A stretch of DNA of 64,000 bases, taken from positions 62,001-126,000 of the forward strand of contig NZ_JAESWB010000247.1 in assembly GCF_016765675.1 (NCBI RefSeq), written 5' to 3'. Shown here piece after piece: positions 9,168-17,415 of this stretch. Within the stretch, counting starts at the first letter, position 1. Each line of letters opens with the position of its first letter. A program made the translations under genes and the position numbers. This stretch comes from Neobacillus paridis (lineage in GTDB: Bacteria > Bacillota > Bacilli > Bacillales > Cytobacillaceae). The notes under the pieces are model-generated. The model did not search any database, was not told the DNA's origin, and saw nothing but the letters and a program-made list of their open reading frames with translations.

Positions 9168-9197
9168 GGCTGACTCCGGAATGAGTCAGCCATTTTT
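9168..9197. terminator. Bidirectional terminator between YjcZ peptide and K+ channel
   Basis: GGCTGACTC/GAGTCAGCC stem with T5 on plus and T5 on minus; serves both converging genes. Confidence 0.9.
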
Positions 9198-9254
9198 GTT
9201 TTGGTGGGTGTTTTTATTGGATGAGAAACATGGAAATGCCAGTCGTACCGTCTT

Positions 9255-10616
9255 TTAACCAATAATAATTTTTTCTTTTGGATAATGGAAAGTTTCCGTG
9301 CTGCCTTTACCTCTTAGCAATGATAAGCAGGTAACAATACCGACCCTGCCAATAAACATTAAGATAATGATCAATACCTTTCCGAAAGAAGAAAGTTTCG
9401 GCGTTAGTCCCAGTGATAATCCGTTCGTACCAAAGGCAGAGGACACTTCAAAGATGACCTCGATGATCGTTCCTTGTTCAGTCATCGATAGAATGAAAAT
9501 GGATACTAAACATAAAAAGGCACCAGTTGTCATGACAATAAAAGATTTCAATACATCTTCAGCTTTAAGTTCACGTTTAAAAATTTTAATCGAACCTTTT
9601 CCCTGGGCATAAAAAACAATCGCTAAAATTACAATCGCAAATGTTGTTGTTCTAATGCCGCCGCTGGCGCTGCTTGGTGATCCGCCAATGAACATCAGGA
9701 AGGACATGAATACCTGGTTACTCGGGGTAAATTCATTGACATCAGTCGTCGCCAGTCCGGCACTCTTAGAGGTAACCGAATGAAATAATGAATAAAAAAT
9801 GGAATCAAACCAGCCTCTATCAACAAAAAAATGCTGCAAATCCAATAGATAAATGAAAATCGCACCAATAATAGTAATCACAACAAAGGTTAAAGTAGTT
9901 AACTTCGTAAATAAAGTAAAATGAAATTTCTTTTTATCCTTGTAGGTGATAAAAAATTCATATACCTCCATGATGACCGGAAAGCCGATTGCCCCGAAAA
10001 TAATTAATAACATGACGATGGTTTGAACAAAGTAGTCATTATGAAATGGAATTAATGATTCTCCTGTTATATCAAAACCGGCATTTGTCGCCGCACTAAT
10101 GGCCGCAAAAAAGCCATGTTTAAAGGCAGTAGAGACATTTCCGTAGTATTTGAGAAAGCAAATTCCTAAAATAATTCCGCCAATTATTTCAAATGAAATA
10201 AAAATGATAAAAATTCTTTTTGCCAGCTGTACTAAACCAGATAAATTGGATTGATTCTGATCAATCATAAGGAGCTGTCTTTCTTTTAAGCCTACCTTTT
10301 TTCCAATCATGACCCAAAGGAAGGTGCTTAAGGACATCACACCCAGTCCGCCTAATTGCAAAATTAAGCAAAGCAGCAAAATTCCGAAATTGTTAAAGGT
10401 ATCTTTGATGGAAACGACACTCAGGCCGGTCACACTAACAGCGCTCGCGGCAGTAAACATCGCATCAATAAATGATAACTTCGCATTGGGCCGCAACGCG
10501 AATGGTATTTTTAGGATCAGGGTAGAAAAAATTAATGCTGATAAATAGAAAATGACAATTAATTGAAAAGCCGATAATTCTTTTGTTTTCATTTGAAATT
10601 TTTTAAATGCACTCAT
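9255..10616 (-). CDS. Ktr-type potassium transporter channel subunit (KtrB/KtrD)
   Basis: Integral membrane K+/Na+-dependent channel subunit of 453 aa from ATG 10616. The four M1-P-M2 repeats carry the selectivity-filter segments SVTGLSV, ATNAGFD, SKSAGLAT and GTNGLSLG. The upstream ATG at 10634 has no ribosome site. Usually partnered by a cytoplasmic RCK subunit (KtrA or KtrC), which is not adjacent; B. subtilis ktrD is likewise alone, so KtrD is the likelier label. No c-di-AMP riboswitch was recognised upstream. Confidence 0.92.
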   Translation of the reverse strand: MSAFKKFQMKTKELSAFQLIVIFYLSALIFSTLILKIPFALRPNAKLSFIDAMFTAASAVSVTGLSVVSIKDTFNNFGILLLCLILQLGGLGVMSLSTFLWVMIGKKVGLKERQLLMIDQNQSNLSGLVQLAKRIFIIFISFEIIGGIILGICFLKYYGNVSTAFKHGFFAAISAATNAGFDITGESLIPFHNDYFVQTIVMLLIIFGAIGFPVIMEVYEFFITYKDKKKFHFTLFTKLTTLTFVVITIIGAIFIYLLDLQHFFVDRGWFDSIFYSLFHSVTSKSAGLATTDVNEFTPSNQVFMSFLMFIGGSPSSASGGIRTTTFAIVILAIVFYAQGKGSIKIFKRELKAEDVLKSFIVMTTGAFLCLVSIFILSMTEQGTIIEVIFEVSSAFGTNGLSLGLTPKLSSFGKVLIIILMFIGRVGIVTCLSLLRGKGSTETFHYPKEKIIIG

Positions 10617-10707
10617 ACTCCATTCATTCCTCATAATTTCTATGTATTAATCTATAATACCATAGCGATTGTGAAAGGTTGGAATTAAAAATTAAATTTT
10701 TCTAACA

Positions 10708-10738
10708 AAAGGAACAGAAGCAGGTTTGTTCCTTTTTT
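10708..10738 (+). terminator. Terminator-like hairpin upstream of the beta-lysine cluster
   Basis: AAAGGAACA/TGTTCCTTT stem followed by T6 on plus. It stands in the divergent gap between the K+ channel and the aminotransferase with no gene ending into it, so it may shield the cluster from stray transcription or end an unseen small RNA. Confidence 0.55.
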
Positions 10739-10771
10739 CTTTATAAAGACGAAAGAAATAAATAGTTAACT

Positions 10772-10779
10772 CATACAAT
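10772..10779 (+). promoter_or_regulatory. Candidate SigE -10 element (CATACAAT)
   Basis: CATACAAT is an exact match to the mother-cell sigma factor SigE -10 consensus (CATACANT) and lies 42 bases before the aminotransferase start. The A/T-rich stretch near 10751-10760 sits where a -35 element would be, but it is a weak match. B. subtilis yodT-led operon is, to my knowledge, SigE-controlled, which supports the reading. Confidence 0.5.
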
Positions 10780-10820
10780 TTTAACAGGGTTTTACTTATG
10801 TAAAAAGGAAGTGGAGACAG

Positions 10821-12173
10821 ATGCAGCGCTCTTTTTTAATAAAACCAATCTTGGACGAGGTTTATCCGGTCATTGATTATGGGAAAGGCGTTTATTTAGT
10901 TGATCTTGCTGGACAAAAATATTTGGATGCCGCCTCTGGAGCGGTTACAGCCAACATTGGTCATGGTGTCAGCGACATTATCGAGGCGATGAATGAACAA
11001 GCAAAAAAGGTTTCCTTTGTTTATCGTTCTCAATTTACCAGTGAGCCAGCTGAAAATTTAGCAAAAAAAATCGCCAATCTGACTCCGGGCGACCTTAACT
11101 GGAGCTTTTTCGTGAACAGCGGCTCAGAAGCAACAGAAACGGCAATGAAAATCGCGATTCAATATTGGCAGGAAAAGGGGATTCACACAAAAGTGAAAGT
11201 ACTGTCTCGCTGGGTCAGCTACCATGGAATTACACTGGGGGCACTTTCTATGTCAGGCCATACTGGCAGAAGGGCACGCTTTGTTCCACTCCTTGAGGAT
11301 TTTCCAGTCATTAACCCTCCCTATTGCTACCGCTGCCCCTACCAGCTTGAAGCACCAGCCTGTCAATACGCCTGTGCACACGAGCTGGAAGCGGCGATTC
11401 GTAGGATTGGAGCGGATCAGATCGCAGCATTTATTGCTGAGCCGGTAATTGGTGCTGCGGGTGGGGCAATTTCTCCGCCCAAGGATTATTTAAAAGTGAT
11501 TCAAAAAATTTGTGAGGATCATGACATCCTCTTTATTGCCGATGAAGTAATGACCGGCTTTGGGCGGACAGGAACGATGCTGGCCTGTGAGCATTGGGAA
11601 GTGATACCTGATATTGTTACCCTGGGTAAGGGGATGGGGGCAGGGTATGCACCGATTGCCGCAGCAGTTGCCAGTGAAAGGGTGATGGAACCCATTTTGG
11701 CTGGATCAAAATTAGTGATGAGCGGGCATACTTTAAGCGCTAACCCGCAGTCATGTGCAATTGCCTTAGCTGTTCTCGAATATCTCGAAAAATACAAGAT
11801 TATAAGTCAAGTAGAGGCTAAAGGTGATTTCTTAAGACAAAGGCTTGAAAAGTTACAGAACCAATTTTCGTTTATTGGCGATATCCGTGGTAAAGGATTG
11901 CTGCTTGGGATCGAATTTGTCGTGGATCGGACGTCTAAAACACCATTCCCACGTAAAGCGGTAGTTACCCAAAAGTTGGTAGATCTTGCGAAGGAAAAGG
12001 GCTTAATTGTATATCCCGCCGGTTCGGGTATTGACGGTGTGAATGGAGACGCGATTATCATTGCTCCCCCATTAACGATTACAGAAAAGGAGCTAGACGA
12101 ACTTGTTGGTTTATTGCATGAAACATTTACTGCTTTTCAAAACGCTCTTGGTGAGACGGCTGGTGTTTTTTAA
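10821..12173 (+). CDS. yodT: Class III (PLP) aminotransferase, YodT-like
   Basis: PLP-dependent omega-amino-group aminotransferase of 450 aa. Key residues: GSEATE phosphate-binding segment at 101-106, Asp241 in IADEV and Lys270 in TLGKGM for the Schiff base. A cysteine-rich insert (Cys169, 172, 181, 185) follows the first domain. In the cluster it would transaminate (acetyl-)beta-lysine to a 3-oxo acid; this role is inferred from its neighbours. ATG 10821 has an AAGGAAGTGGAG ribosome site, and the stop overlaps the next start by one base. Confidence 0.9.
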   Translation: MQRSFLIKPILDEVYPVIDYGKGVYLVDLAGQKYLDAASGAVTANIGHGVSDIIEAMNEQAKKVSFVYRSQFTSEPAENLAKKIANLTPGDLNWSFFVNSGSEATETAMKIAIQYWQEKGIHTKVKVLSRWVSYHGITLGALSMSGHTGRRARFVPLLEDFPVINPPYCYRCPYQLEAPACQYACAHELEAAIRRIGADQIAAFIAEPVIGAAGGAISPPKDYLKVIQKICEDHDILFIADEVMTGFGRTGTMLACEHWEVIPDIVTLGKGMGAGYAPIAAAVASERVMEPILAGSKLVMSGHTLSANPQSCAIALAVLEYLEKYKIISQVEAKGDFLRQRLEKLQNQFSFIGDIRGKGLLLGIEFVVDRTSKTPFPRKAVVTQKLVDLAKEKGLIVYPAGSGIDGVNGDAIIIAPPLTITEKELDELVGLLHETFTAFQNALGETAGVF

Positions 12174-12865
12174 TGAATAATAAGTTCGGAAAAATAACGA
12201 CGTTAGAGCATGTTCTTAGATTTTTTCAAGATGGGATGACTTTAATGTTCGGCGGCTTTGGCGGGGTTGGCTCACCGCCGACCATTATCGCTGGTATTTT
12301 GGAAAAGGGAGTCCGAAACCTCACCTTAATTGGTAATGATACAGGCTTTCCGGATATCGGTATTGGTAAGCTGGTCAGCCGGGGCCGGGCAGTAAAAGTA
12401 ATTGCTTCTCACATTGGTTCCAACCCTTTTGCCGGGAAAATGATGCATGAGGGAAGTCTGGAGGTTGAATTTTCACCGCAGGGAATTTTAGCTGAAAGAA
12501 TCCGTGCTGGCGGTGTTGGTCTCCCGGGCATTCTCTCGGATATTGGCTTTGATAATGAAGTCGTAACCAAAGGCAAACCAATGATTTCTCTTAATGGTAA
12601 GGAATATGTCGTGGAAACGGCTTTAACTGCCGAAGTATCAATCGTGTTTGCAAAAAAAGCGGATGAATTTGGCAACTTAATTTATGACAAAAGTGCTCGC
12701 AATACTAATCCACTAGTAGCAATGGCGGGCAAGATCACGATAGTCGAAGCAGAGGAAATTGTACCGCTTGGCAGCCTTGATCCTGAAGAAATTATTACCC
12801 CCGGCGTCTTTGTCGACTATGTAATTCCATCTAAGGGGGTGAATTGGAAATGGGCATGGGAATAG
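12173..12865 (+). CDS. yodS: 3-oxoacid CoA-transferase subunit A, YodS-like
   Basis: Alpha subunit (230 aa) of a family I CoA-transferase, which moves CoA from an acyl-CoA to a 3-oxo acid. The N-terminal glycine-rich stretch FGGFGGVGSP is characteristic. Start ATG overlaps the yodT stop (TAATG) and its own end overlaps the beta subunit by 16 bases, so the two subunits are translated together. Substrate is probably the oxo acid made from beta-lysine; this is inferred. Confidence 0.9.
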   Translation: MNNKFGKITTLEHVLRFFQDGMTLMFGGFGGVGSPPTIIAGILEKGVRNLTLIGNDTGFPDIGIGKLVSRGRAVKVIASHIGSNPFAGKMMHEGSLEVEFSPQGILAERIRAGGVGLPGILSDIGFDNEVVTKGKPMISLNGKEYVVETALTAEVSIVFAKKADEFGNLIYDKSARNTNPLVAMAGKITIVEAEEIVPLGSLDPEEIITPGVFVDYVIPSKGVNWKWAWE

Positions 12866-13515
12866 ATACCCGCAATAAATTAGCGAGGCGTGCAGCAGAG
12901 GAAATTCGGCATGGAATGGTTGTCAACTTAGGAATCGGCATCCCATCGCTTGTTCCCAACCATTTACCAAAAGATATAACCGTCATGTTTCATGCTGAAA
13001 ACGGAATTACGGGAATGGGTCCAAGCCCAAACAAAGGAGAAGAGGATGAGAATCTTTGTAATGCTGGCGGGTTTCCGGTCACCTTAACTCCAGGAGGTTC
13101 TTATTGTGACAGTGCCACTGCTTTTGCGATGATTCGTAAGGGGATAGTTGATATTACCATTTTGGGCTCGCTTGAAGTCAGCGAAAAAGGGGATTTAGCA
13201 AATTGGATTGTACCCGGGAAAAAGGTGCCGGGGATGGGCGGGGCCATGGAACTGGCCCAAAAAGCAAAAAAGGTGATTGTTCTGATGAATCATTGTGACA
13301 AAAAGGGATACCCGAAAATTGTCGAGCAGTGTACCCTGCCGTTAACATCCAGTCGTTGTGTTGATCTGATTATTACCGATCTGGCAGTTTTTCATGTATC
13401 GGACCAGGGCCTGTTGTTGGCAGAGATGTTTGCACCATATGATGTTACTCAAGTACTTAGCAAAACGGGTTGTCGAGTTCAAATGGCAAAGGAGATCCGT
13501 AAAATAAGCTATTAA
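12850..13515 (+). CDS. yodR: 3-oxoacid CoA-transferase subunit B, YodR-like
   Basis: Beta subunit (221 aa) of the same CoA-transferase. It carries the catalytic glutamate in the ENG motif (Glu50, HAENGITGMG). The ATG at 12850 is about 8 bases after AAGGGGGTGA; the TTG at 12844 is too close to it. Overlap with subunit A indicates coupled synthesis of equal amounts. Sixteen bases separate it from the next start. Confidence 0.9.
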   Translation: MGMGIDTRNKLARRAAEEIRHGMVVNLGIGIPSLVPNHLPKDITVMFHAENGITGMGPSPNKGEEDENLCNAGGFPVTLTPGGSYCDSATAFAMIRKGIVDITILGSLEVSEKGDLANWIVPGKKVPGMGGAMELAQKAKKVIVLMNHCDKKGYPKIVEQCTLPLTSSRCVDLIITDLAVFHVSDQGLLLAEMFAPYDVTQVLSKTGCRVQMAKEIRKISY

Positions 13516-13530
13516 ACGAGGAGGTTGGAA

Positions 13531-14805
13531 ATGCCAAACCCAGCAAATAAAATCAGAAATTGGCTGAAGGAAAACCGTGTTGCCGGGGTCCATTTGGTGC
13601 AGAAAATGGTTCAAGAAAACAGTACAAGAGGAAATGAAAGTGGTACCCAGGCAGTGGTGATCGAAAAGTGCCGTCAACTCGGCTTATTACTCGATATTTG
13701 GGAAATTGGCGATAATGAGCTGAAAAATCATCCCGCCTATTTTTGTGACCGTGAGAGCTTTGAAGGAAACCCTAATCTGGTGGCAGTTTTAAAAGGCACA
13801 GGCGGTGGAAAATCAATGATCTTAAATGGACATATTGATATTGTTCCGGTTGGTGATGAAGCAAGCTGGACATATGACCCGTTTAGCGGCCATATTGAAG
13901 AGGGCAAGCTGTATGGCAGAGGAGCAACGGATATGAAAGGCGGGAATGCTGCTCTTTTATTAGCGATCGAAGCAATTATCGCATCTGGCATCAAGCTAAA
14001 GGGAGATATCATTTTTCAAAGTGTAATAGAAGAAGAGAGCGGTGGAGCCGGGACATTGGCTGCTGTTTTAAGAGGTTATCAAGCGGATGGGGCAATTATT
14101 CCTGAACCAACCAATATGAAAATTTTTCCAAGACAACAGGGATCGATGTGGTTTAGAATCACAGTACCTGGTAAGGCTGCACATGGTGGGACCCGATATG
14201 AGGGGATCAGTGCGATTGAAAAATCTGTCCAGGTGATCCAAGGGCTACAACAATTAGAAAAACGTCGCAATGAAAGAATCGAGGATCCCCTGTATAAAGG
14301 CATCCCCATTCCCATCCCGATTAATATTGGGAAAATCTCAAGCGGTGAATGGCCCTCGTCAGTTCCCGACACGGCCATTATCGAAGGAAGGATGGGGATA
14401 GCCCCAGGAGAAACAATGGAATCAGCGCAGTTTGAAATGGAAACTTGTCTCAAAGAATTAAACGAACAAGATGCTTGGCTACGGGAAAATCCGTTGAAGT
14501 TAGAATGGTTTGGCGCCAGATGGCTGCCGGGCAGCTTGGAGAGTGACCATCCTTTGATGATTAACCTTATCGATAGTTTTAAAGAAATTACCGGAGAAGC
14601 ACCTGTGATTGAAGCAAGCCCATGGGGAACGGACGGCGGTATTTTATCAAATGTTGGCGATACACCGGTTGTCGTTTTTGGACCGGGTGTCACCAAGGTG
14701 GCCCATGATGCAAATGAATATATTGTCCTCGAAGAAATGTTTACAGCCAGTGAAGTGATTGCCTTGACACTTTTAAAATGGTGTGGGATACAGGGAAATG
14801 ATTAA
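13531..14805 (+). CDS. yodQ: M20/ArgE-DapE family amidohydrolase, YodQ-like
   Basis: Zinc peptidase-family deacylase of 424 aa. Metal ligands are visible in GHIDIVPVG (His, Asp), [10 protein letters not shown] (bridging Asp), IEEESGGAG (catalytic and ligand Glu) and near the C-terminus ([10 protein letters not shown]). It would remove an acyl group from an acetylated amino acid, fitting late removal of the acetyl group added by AblB. ATG 13531 is chosen over TTG 13525 because GAGGAGG is spaced correctly. A terminator follows. Confidence 0.9.
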   Translation: MPNPANKIRNWLKENRVAGVHLVQKMVQENSTRGNESGTQAVVIEKCRQLGLLLDIWEIGDNELKNHPAYFCDRESFEGNPNLVAVLKGTGGGKSMILNGHIDIVPVGDEASWTYDPFSGHIEEGKLYGRGATDMKGGNAALLLAIEAIIASGIKLKGDIIFQSVIEEESGGAGTLAAVLRGYQADGAIIPEPTNMKIFPRQQGSMWFRITVPGKAAHGGTRYEGISAIEKSVQVIQGLQQLEKRRNERIEDPLYKGIPIPIPINIGKISSGEWPSSVPDTAIIEGRMGIAPGETMESAQFEMETCLKELNEQDAWLRENPLKLEWFGARWLPGSLESDHPLMINLIDSFKEITGEAPVIEASPWGTDGGILSNVGDTPVVVFGPGVTKVAHDANEYIVLEEMFTASEVIALTLLKWCGIQGND

Positions 14806-14886
14806 ACCTATTTTTCACTCATTAGGAAGGAATTACCGATACCAATGCAGAAACTAAACAAGATTAGTAAGAAAGGACAAATAGGA

Positions 14887-14919
14887 AATGTCTGGCGTGA
14901 TTCATCGCCAGGCATTTTT
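14887..14919 (+). terminator. Intrinsic terminator between yodQ and ablB
   Basis: Stem ATGTCTGGCG/CGCCAGGCAT (one mismatch) then T5. It separates the aminotransferase-deacylase operon from ablB. Confidence 0.75.
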
Positions 14920-14964
14920 CTCTGGCAACTGAGTTTGATAGAAAAGTTGGAAGGAGCGAACCAA

Positions 14965-15819
14965 ATGAATCAATTGGCCAGAACAGATCGTTTACAGGAA
15001 ATCAATTTTTACCTTGAGGTGTGCAGTGATCCATTTAATCGGCGTGTTCGTGTTGATGACTATCGTGGAAATATACAGGATCTAGTAAATAAAGCTGAGG
15101 AACTGGTTCATCAACAACAGGTGGAAAAGTTGATAATCAAAGGGCGTTCCGAAGATGCACATGCCTTTTTCGAGCGAGGGTTTCAGCCTGAGGCGATCGT
15201 GGACCGCTATTTTCATGGTTCGGATGCCTGGTTTTTTTCGAAATTTTATACAGCAGAACGAAAAAAGAATGATCATTGGGTGGCCGAGGATGGAATCATT
15301 CACAGTGTTTATCAATTGGCCGCTTCTGGACGAAGAGCACTTCCGCCAAAAGAATATGAACTGAAAAAGGCGGGAAAAAATAGTGCCGAAAAGCTGGCAG
15401 AATTATACCAGAACGTATTTCAAATTTATCCAACTCCTTTACATGATCCGGAATATGTAAAAAAAACCATGGACGCCGGGACAGTCTACTATGCCTTTTT
15501 TTATCAGGGGAAAATTGTTAGCGCCGCTTCTGCTGAAATCAATCTGTTTTATAAAAATGCTGAATTAACGGATTGTGCCACACTAACGGAGCACAGAAAA
15601 TACGGCTTGATGAAGCTGCTATTGCAGGAACTGGAACAAGAACTGAAGCAGAGGGGGATATTTTGTGCTTATTCAATTGCCAGGGCACAGTCTTTCGGAA
15701 TGAACGCCGTCCTTTATCAGCTCGGCTTTAAGTATCGCGGGCGGCTTAAGAATAATGTCTTTATTTATGACAAACTTGAAAATATGAATATGTGGGTAAA
15801 GAATCTGGCAAATTGCTGA
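14965..15819 (+). CDS. ablB: Beta-lysine N6-acetyltransferase, AblB/YodP-like
   Basis: GNAT-fold enzyme (284 aa) that acetylates the epsilon-amino group of beta-lysine. The product, N-epsilon-acetyl-beta-lysine, is a compatible solute in some organisms and here may be a degradation intermediate. The C-terminal GNAT half includes the acetyl-CoA loop around TEHRKYGLMKLLL. ATG 14965 has a GAAGGAG ribosome site; the frame extends to 14845 but that part crosses the terminator and lacks a binding site. Its partner kamA is two genes downstream. Confidence 0.88.
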   Translation: MNQLARTDRLQEINFYLEVCSDPFNRRVRVDDYRGNIQDLVNKAEELVHQQQVEKLIIKGRSEDAHAFFERGFQPEAIVDRYFHGSDAWFFSKFYTAERKKNDHWVAEDGIIHSVYQLAASGRRALPPKEYELKKAGKNSAEKLAELYQNVFQIYPTPLHDPEYVKKTMDAGTVYYAFFYQGKIVSAASAEINLFYKNAELTDCATLTEHRKYGLMKLLLQELEQELKQRGIFCAYSIARAQSFGMNAVLYQLGFKYRGRLKNNVFIYDKLENMNMWVKNLANC

Positions 15820-15883
15820 GATTTTGGCTGTACCCGCCTATTTTTCGGCACCTAACAAATCTGAAGAAGGTAGGTGAATAGGG

Positions 15884-17278
15884 ATGGGGGAACTTACCGT
15901 CCTCACCCAAGAGGTACTTGCGGCCATTCTAAAGAGTATTGATGAAGGTATCCATGTCGTCAATACGGAGGGGAGGACGATTTTCTATAATGAAGTAGCT
16001 GCCAGGCATGATGGGATGGATATAAAAGAAGTTCAGGGCAAACACTTATTAAAGGTATTTCCCTCACTTACGGAGGAATCAAGCACATTATTAAAGGTGA
16101 TTAGAACGGGGAAACCAATCTACAATCAAACTCAGGTATATGTCAATGTACATGGAACCAGAATCGATACCATTAATACTACCTTACCGATCTTTCTCGG
16201 CGAAGAAATTATTGGTGCGGTGGAAATTGCTAAGGACTATTCGAGAATGAAGCTGCTGGCGGAGCGATTGCTGGATTTACAAAAGGGACTGAAAAAAAGC
16301 AGCAAGAAAAAGGTATGGAAACAAGTAAAATATTCGTTCCAAGATTTAAAAACAGTTAATCCTCAGTTCATCAATATGAAAGTGGAAGCCAGCAAACTGG
16401 CAAAATCTGATTCTCCAATACTGGTCTATGGAGAGTCCGGCACGGGGAAGGAGTTATTTGTTCAAGGGATTCATCAGGAATCGCTTCGTGCCGGCGGTCC
16501 TTTTATCGCCCAGAATTGTGCAGCGATACCGGAAACCTTGCTGGAAAGCATTCTTTTTGGGACGGCAAAAGGGAGTTATACAGGTGCAGTTGACCGTAAG
16601 GGATTATTTGAACTGGCAGATGGGGGAACCCTGTTTCTCGATGAACTGCATGCGATGCCAATTGAACTGCAGGCTAAATTACTTCGCGTATTGGAAGACG
16701 GGATTGTTAGAAGAGTTGGGGGAGCGGAAAATATCATGGTCAATGTCCGGGTGATCGCTGCGGTAAATCTCCATCCTAACAAGGCCTTAAAAGAACAAAA
16801 GCTCCGTTCAGACCTATATTATCGTCTTAATGTATTTTCCTTTGCATTACTTCCCTTAAGGGAGCGAAAAGAGGATATCCCCTATCTAACCGATTATTTT
16901 ATTCAGCTATTTAATAAGAAGTTAGGCAAAGAAGTCAAAGGAATAGAGAAAAAATTGGAAGTGTTTTTCAACAAGTATCATTGGCCAGGGAATGTTCGCG
17001 AATTAAAACATACGATTGAATATATGATGAACATTTGCGAGGAAGAAATATTAACCTATGCGCGCCTTCCATTAATCTTGAAGCAGCCGCTGACTCCGGC
17101 ACAAAGGAACAGTGAACAAACGGAGGATCTTTCATTAAGGAAAAATATTGACAATCTGGAGAGAAACTTGATCTTGAAAGCGTTGGAGAAAACGGATGGT
17201 AACATTAATCAAGCGGCCAAACTTTTGGAGATTCCAAGACAAACTTTACAATATAAACTGAAAAAAATACCGCTTTAA
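15884..17278 (+). CDS. PAS-domain sigma-54-dependent transcription activator
   Basis: RocR/PrdR-type enhancer-binding protein of 464 aa. N-terminal PAS sensor (about residues 8-120), AAA+ domain with Walker A GESGTGKE (183-190), the sigma-54 contact loop in the variant form GSYTGA (230-235), Walker B at 249-255, and a C-terminal Fis-type helix-turn-helix (NINQAAKLLEIPRQTLQYKL). It sits directly before a sigma-54 promoter driving kamA, so kamA is the obvious target. The inducer is unknown; lysine or beta-lysine would be logical. Confidence 0.92.
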   Translation: MGELTVLTQEVLAAILKSIDEGIHVVNTEGRTIFYNEVAARHDGMDIKEVQGKHLLKVFPSLTEESSTLLKVIRTGKPIYNQTQVYVNVHGTRIDTINTTLPIFLGEEIIGAVEIAKDYSRMKLLAERLLDLQKGLKKSSKKKVWKQVKYSFQDLKTVNPQFINMKVEASKLAKSDSPILVYGESGTGKELFVQGIHQESLRAGGPFIAQNCAAIPETLLESILFGTAKGSYTGAVDRKGLFELADGGTLFLDELHAMPIELQAKLLRVLEDGIVRRVGGAENIMVNVRVIAAVNLHPNKALKEQKLRSDLYYRLNVFSFALLPLRERKEDIPYLTDYFIQLFNKKLGKEVKGIEKKLEVFFNKYHWPGNVRELKHTIEYMMNICEEEILTYARLPLILKQPLTPAQRNSEQTEDLSLRKNIDNLERNLILKALEKTDGNINQAAKLLEIPRQTLQYKLKKIPL

Positions 17279-17279
17279 G

Positions 17280-17305
17280 GTGCCGGATCCCCGGCATCTT
17301 TTTTT
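17280..17305 (+). terminator. Terminator after the sigma-54 activator
   Basis: GTGCCGG/CCGGCAT stem with a 4-base loop and a T7 run. Confidence 0.85.
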
Positions 17306-17358
17306 GATTCACCAGCTAATAAATCGGTATTTCCTTTTTATTACTATCTTCAGAAAAG

Positions 17359-17374
17359 TGGCATGATTCTTGCA
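17359..17374 (+). promoter_or_regulatory. Sigma-54 (-24/-12) promoter of kamA
   Basis: TGGCAT-N5-TTGCA matches the SigL consensus TGGCAC-N5-TTGC with correct spacing. It lies 42 bases before kamA and 80 bases after the sigma-54 activator gene. Confidence 0.85.
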
Positions 17375-17415
17375 TATTTAATACATAGAGCAGGAAAAGG
17401 GAGGAATTATTGACG

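Noticed and set aside
14079-14696. 205-aa minus-strand open frame
   Set aside because: Antisense to the M20 amidohydrolase gene, Pro/Ser-rich shadow composition.
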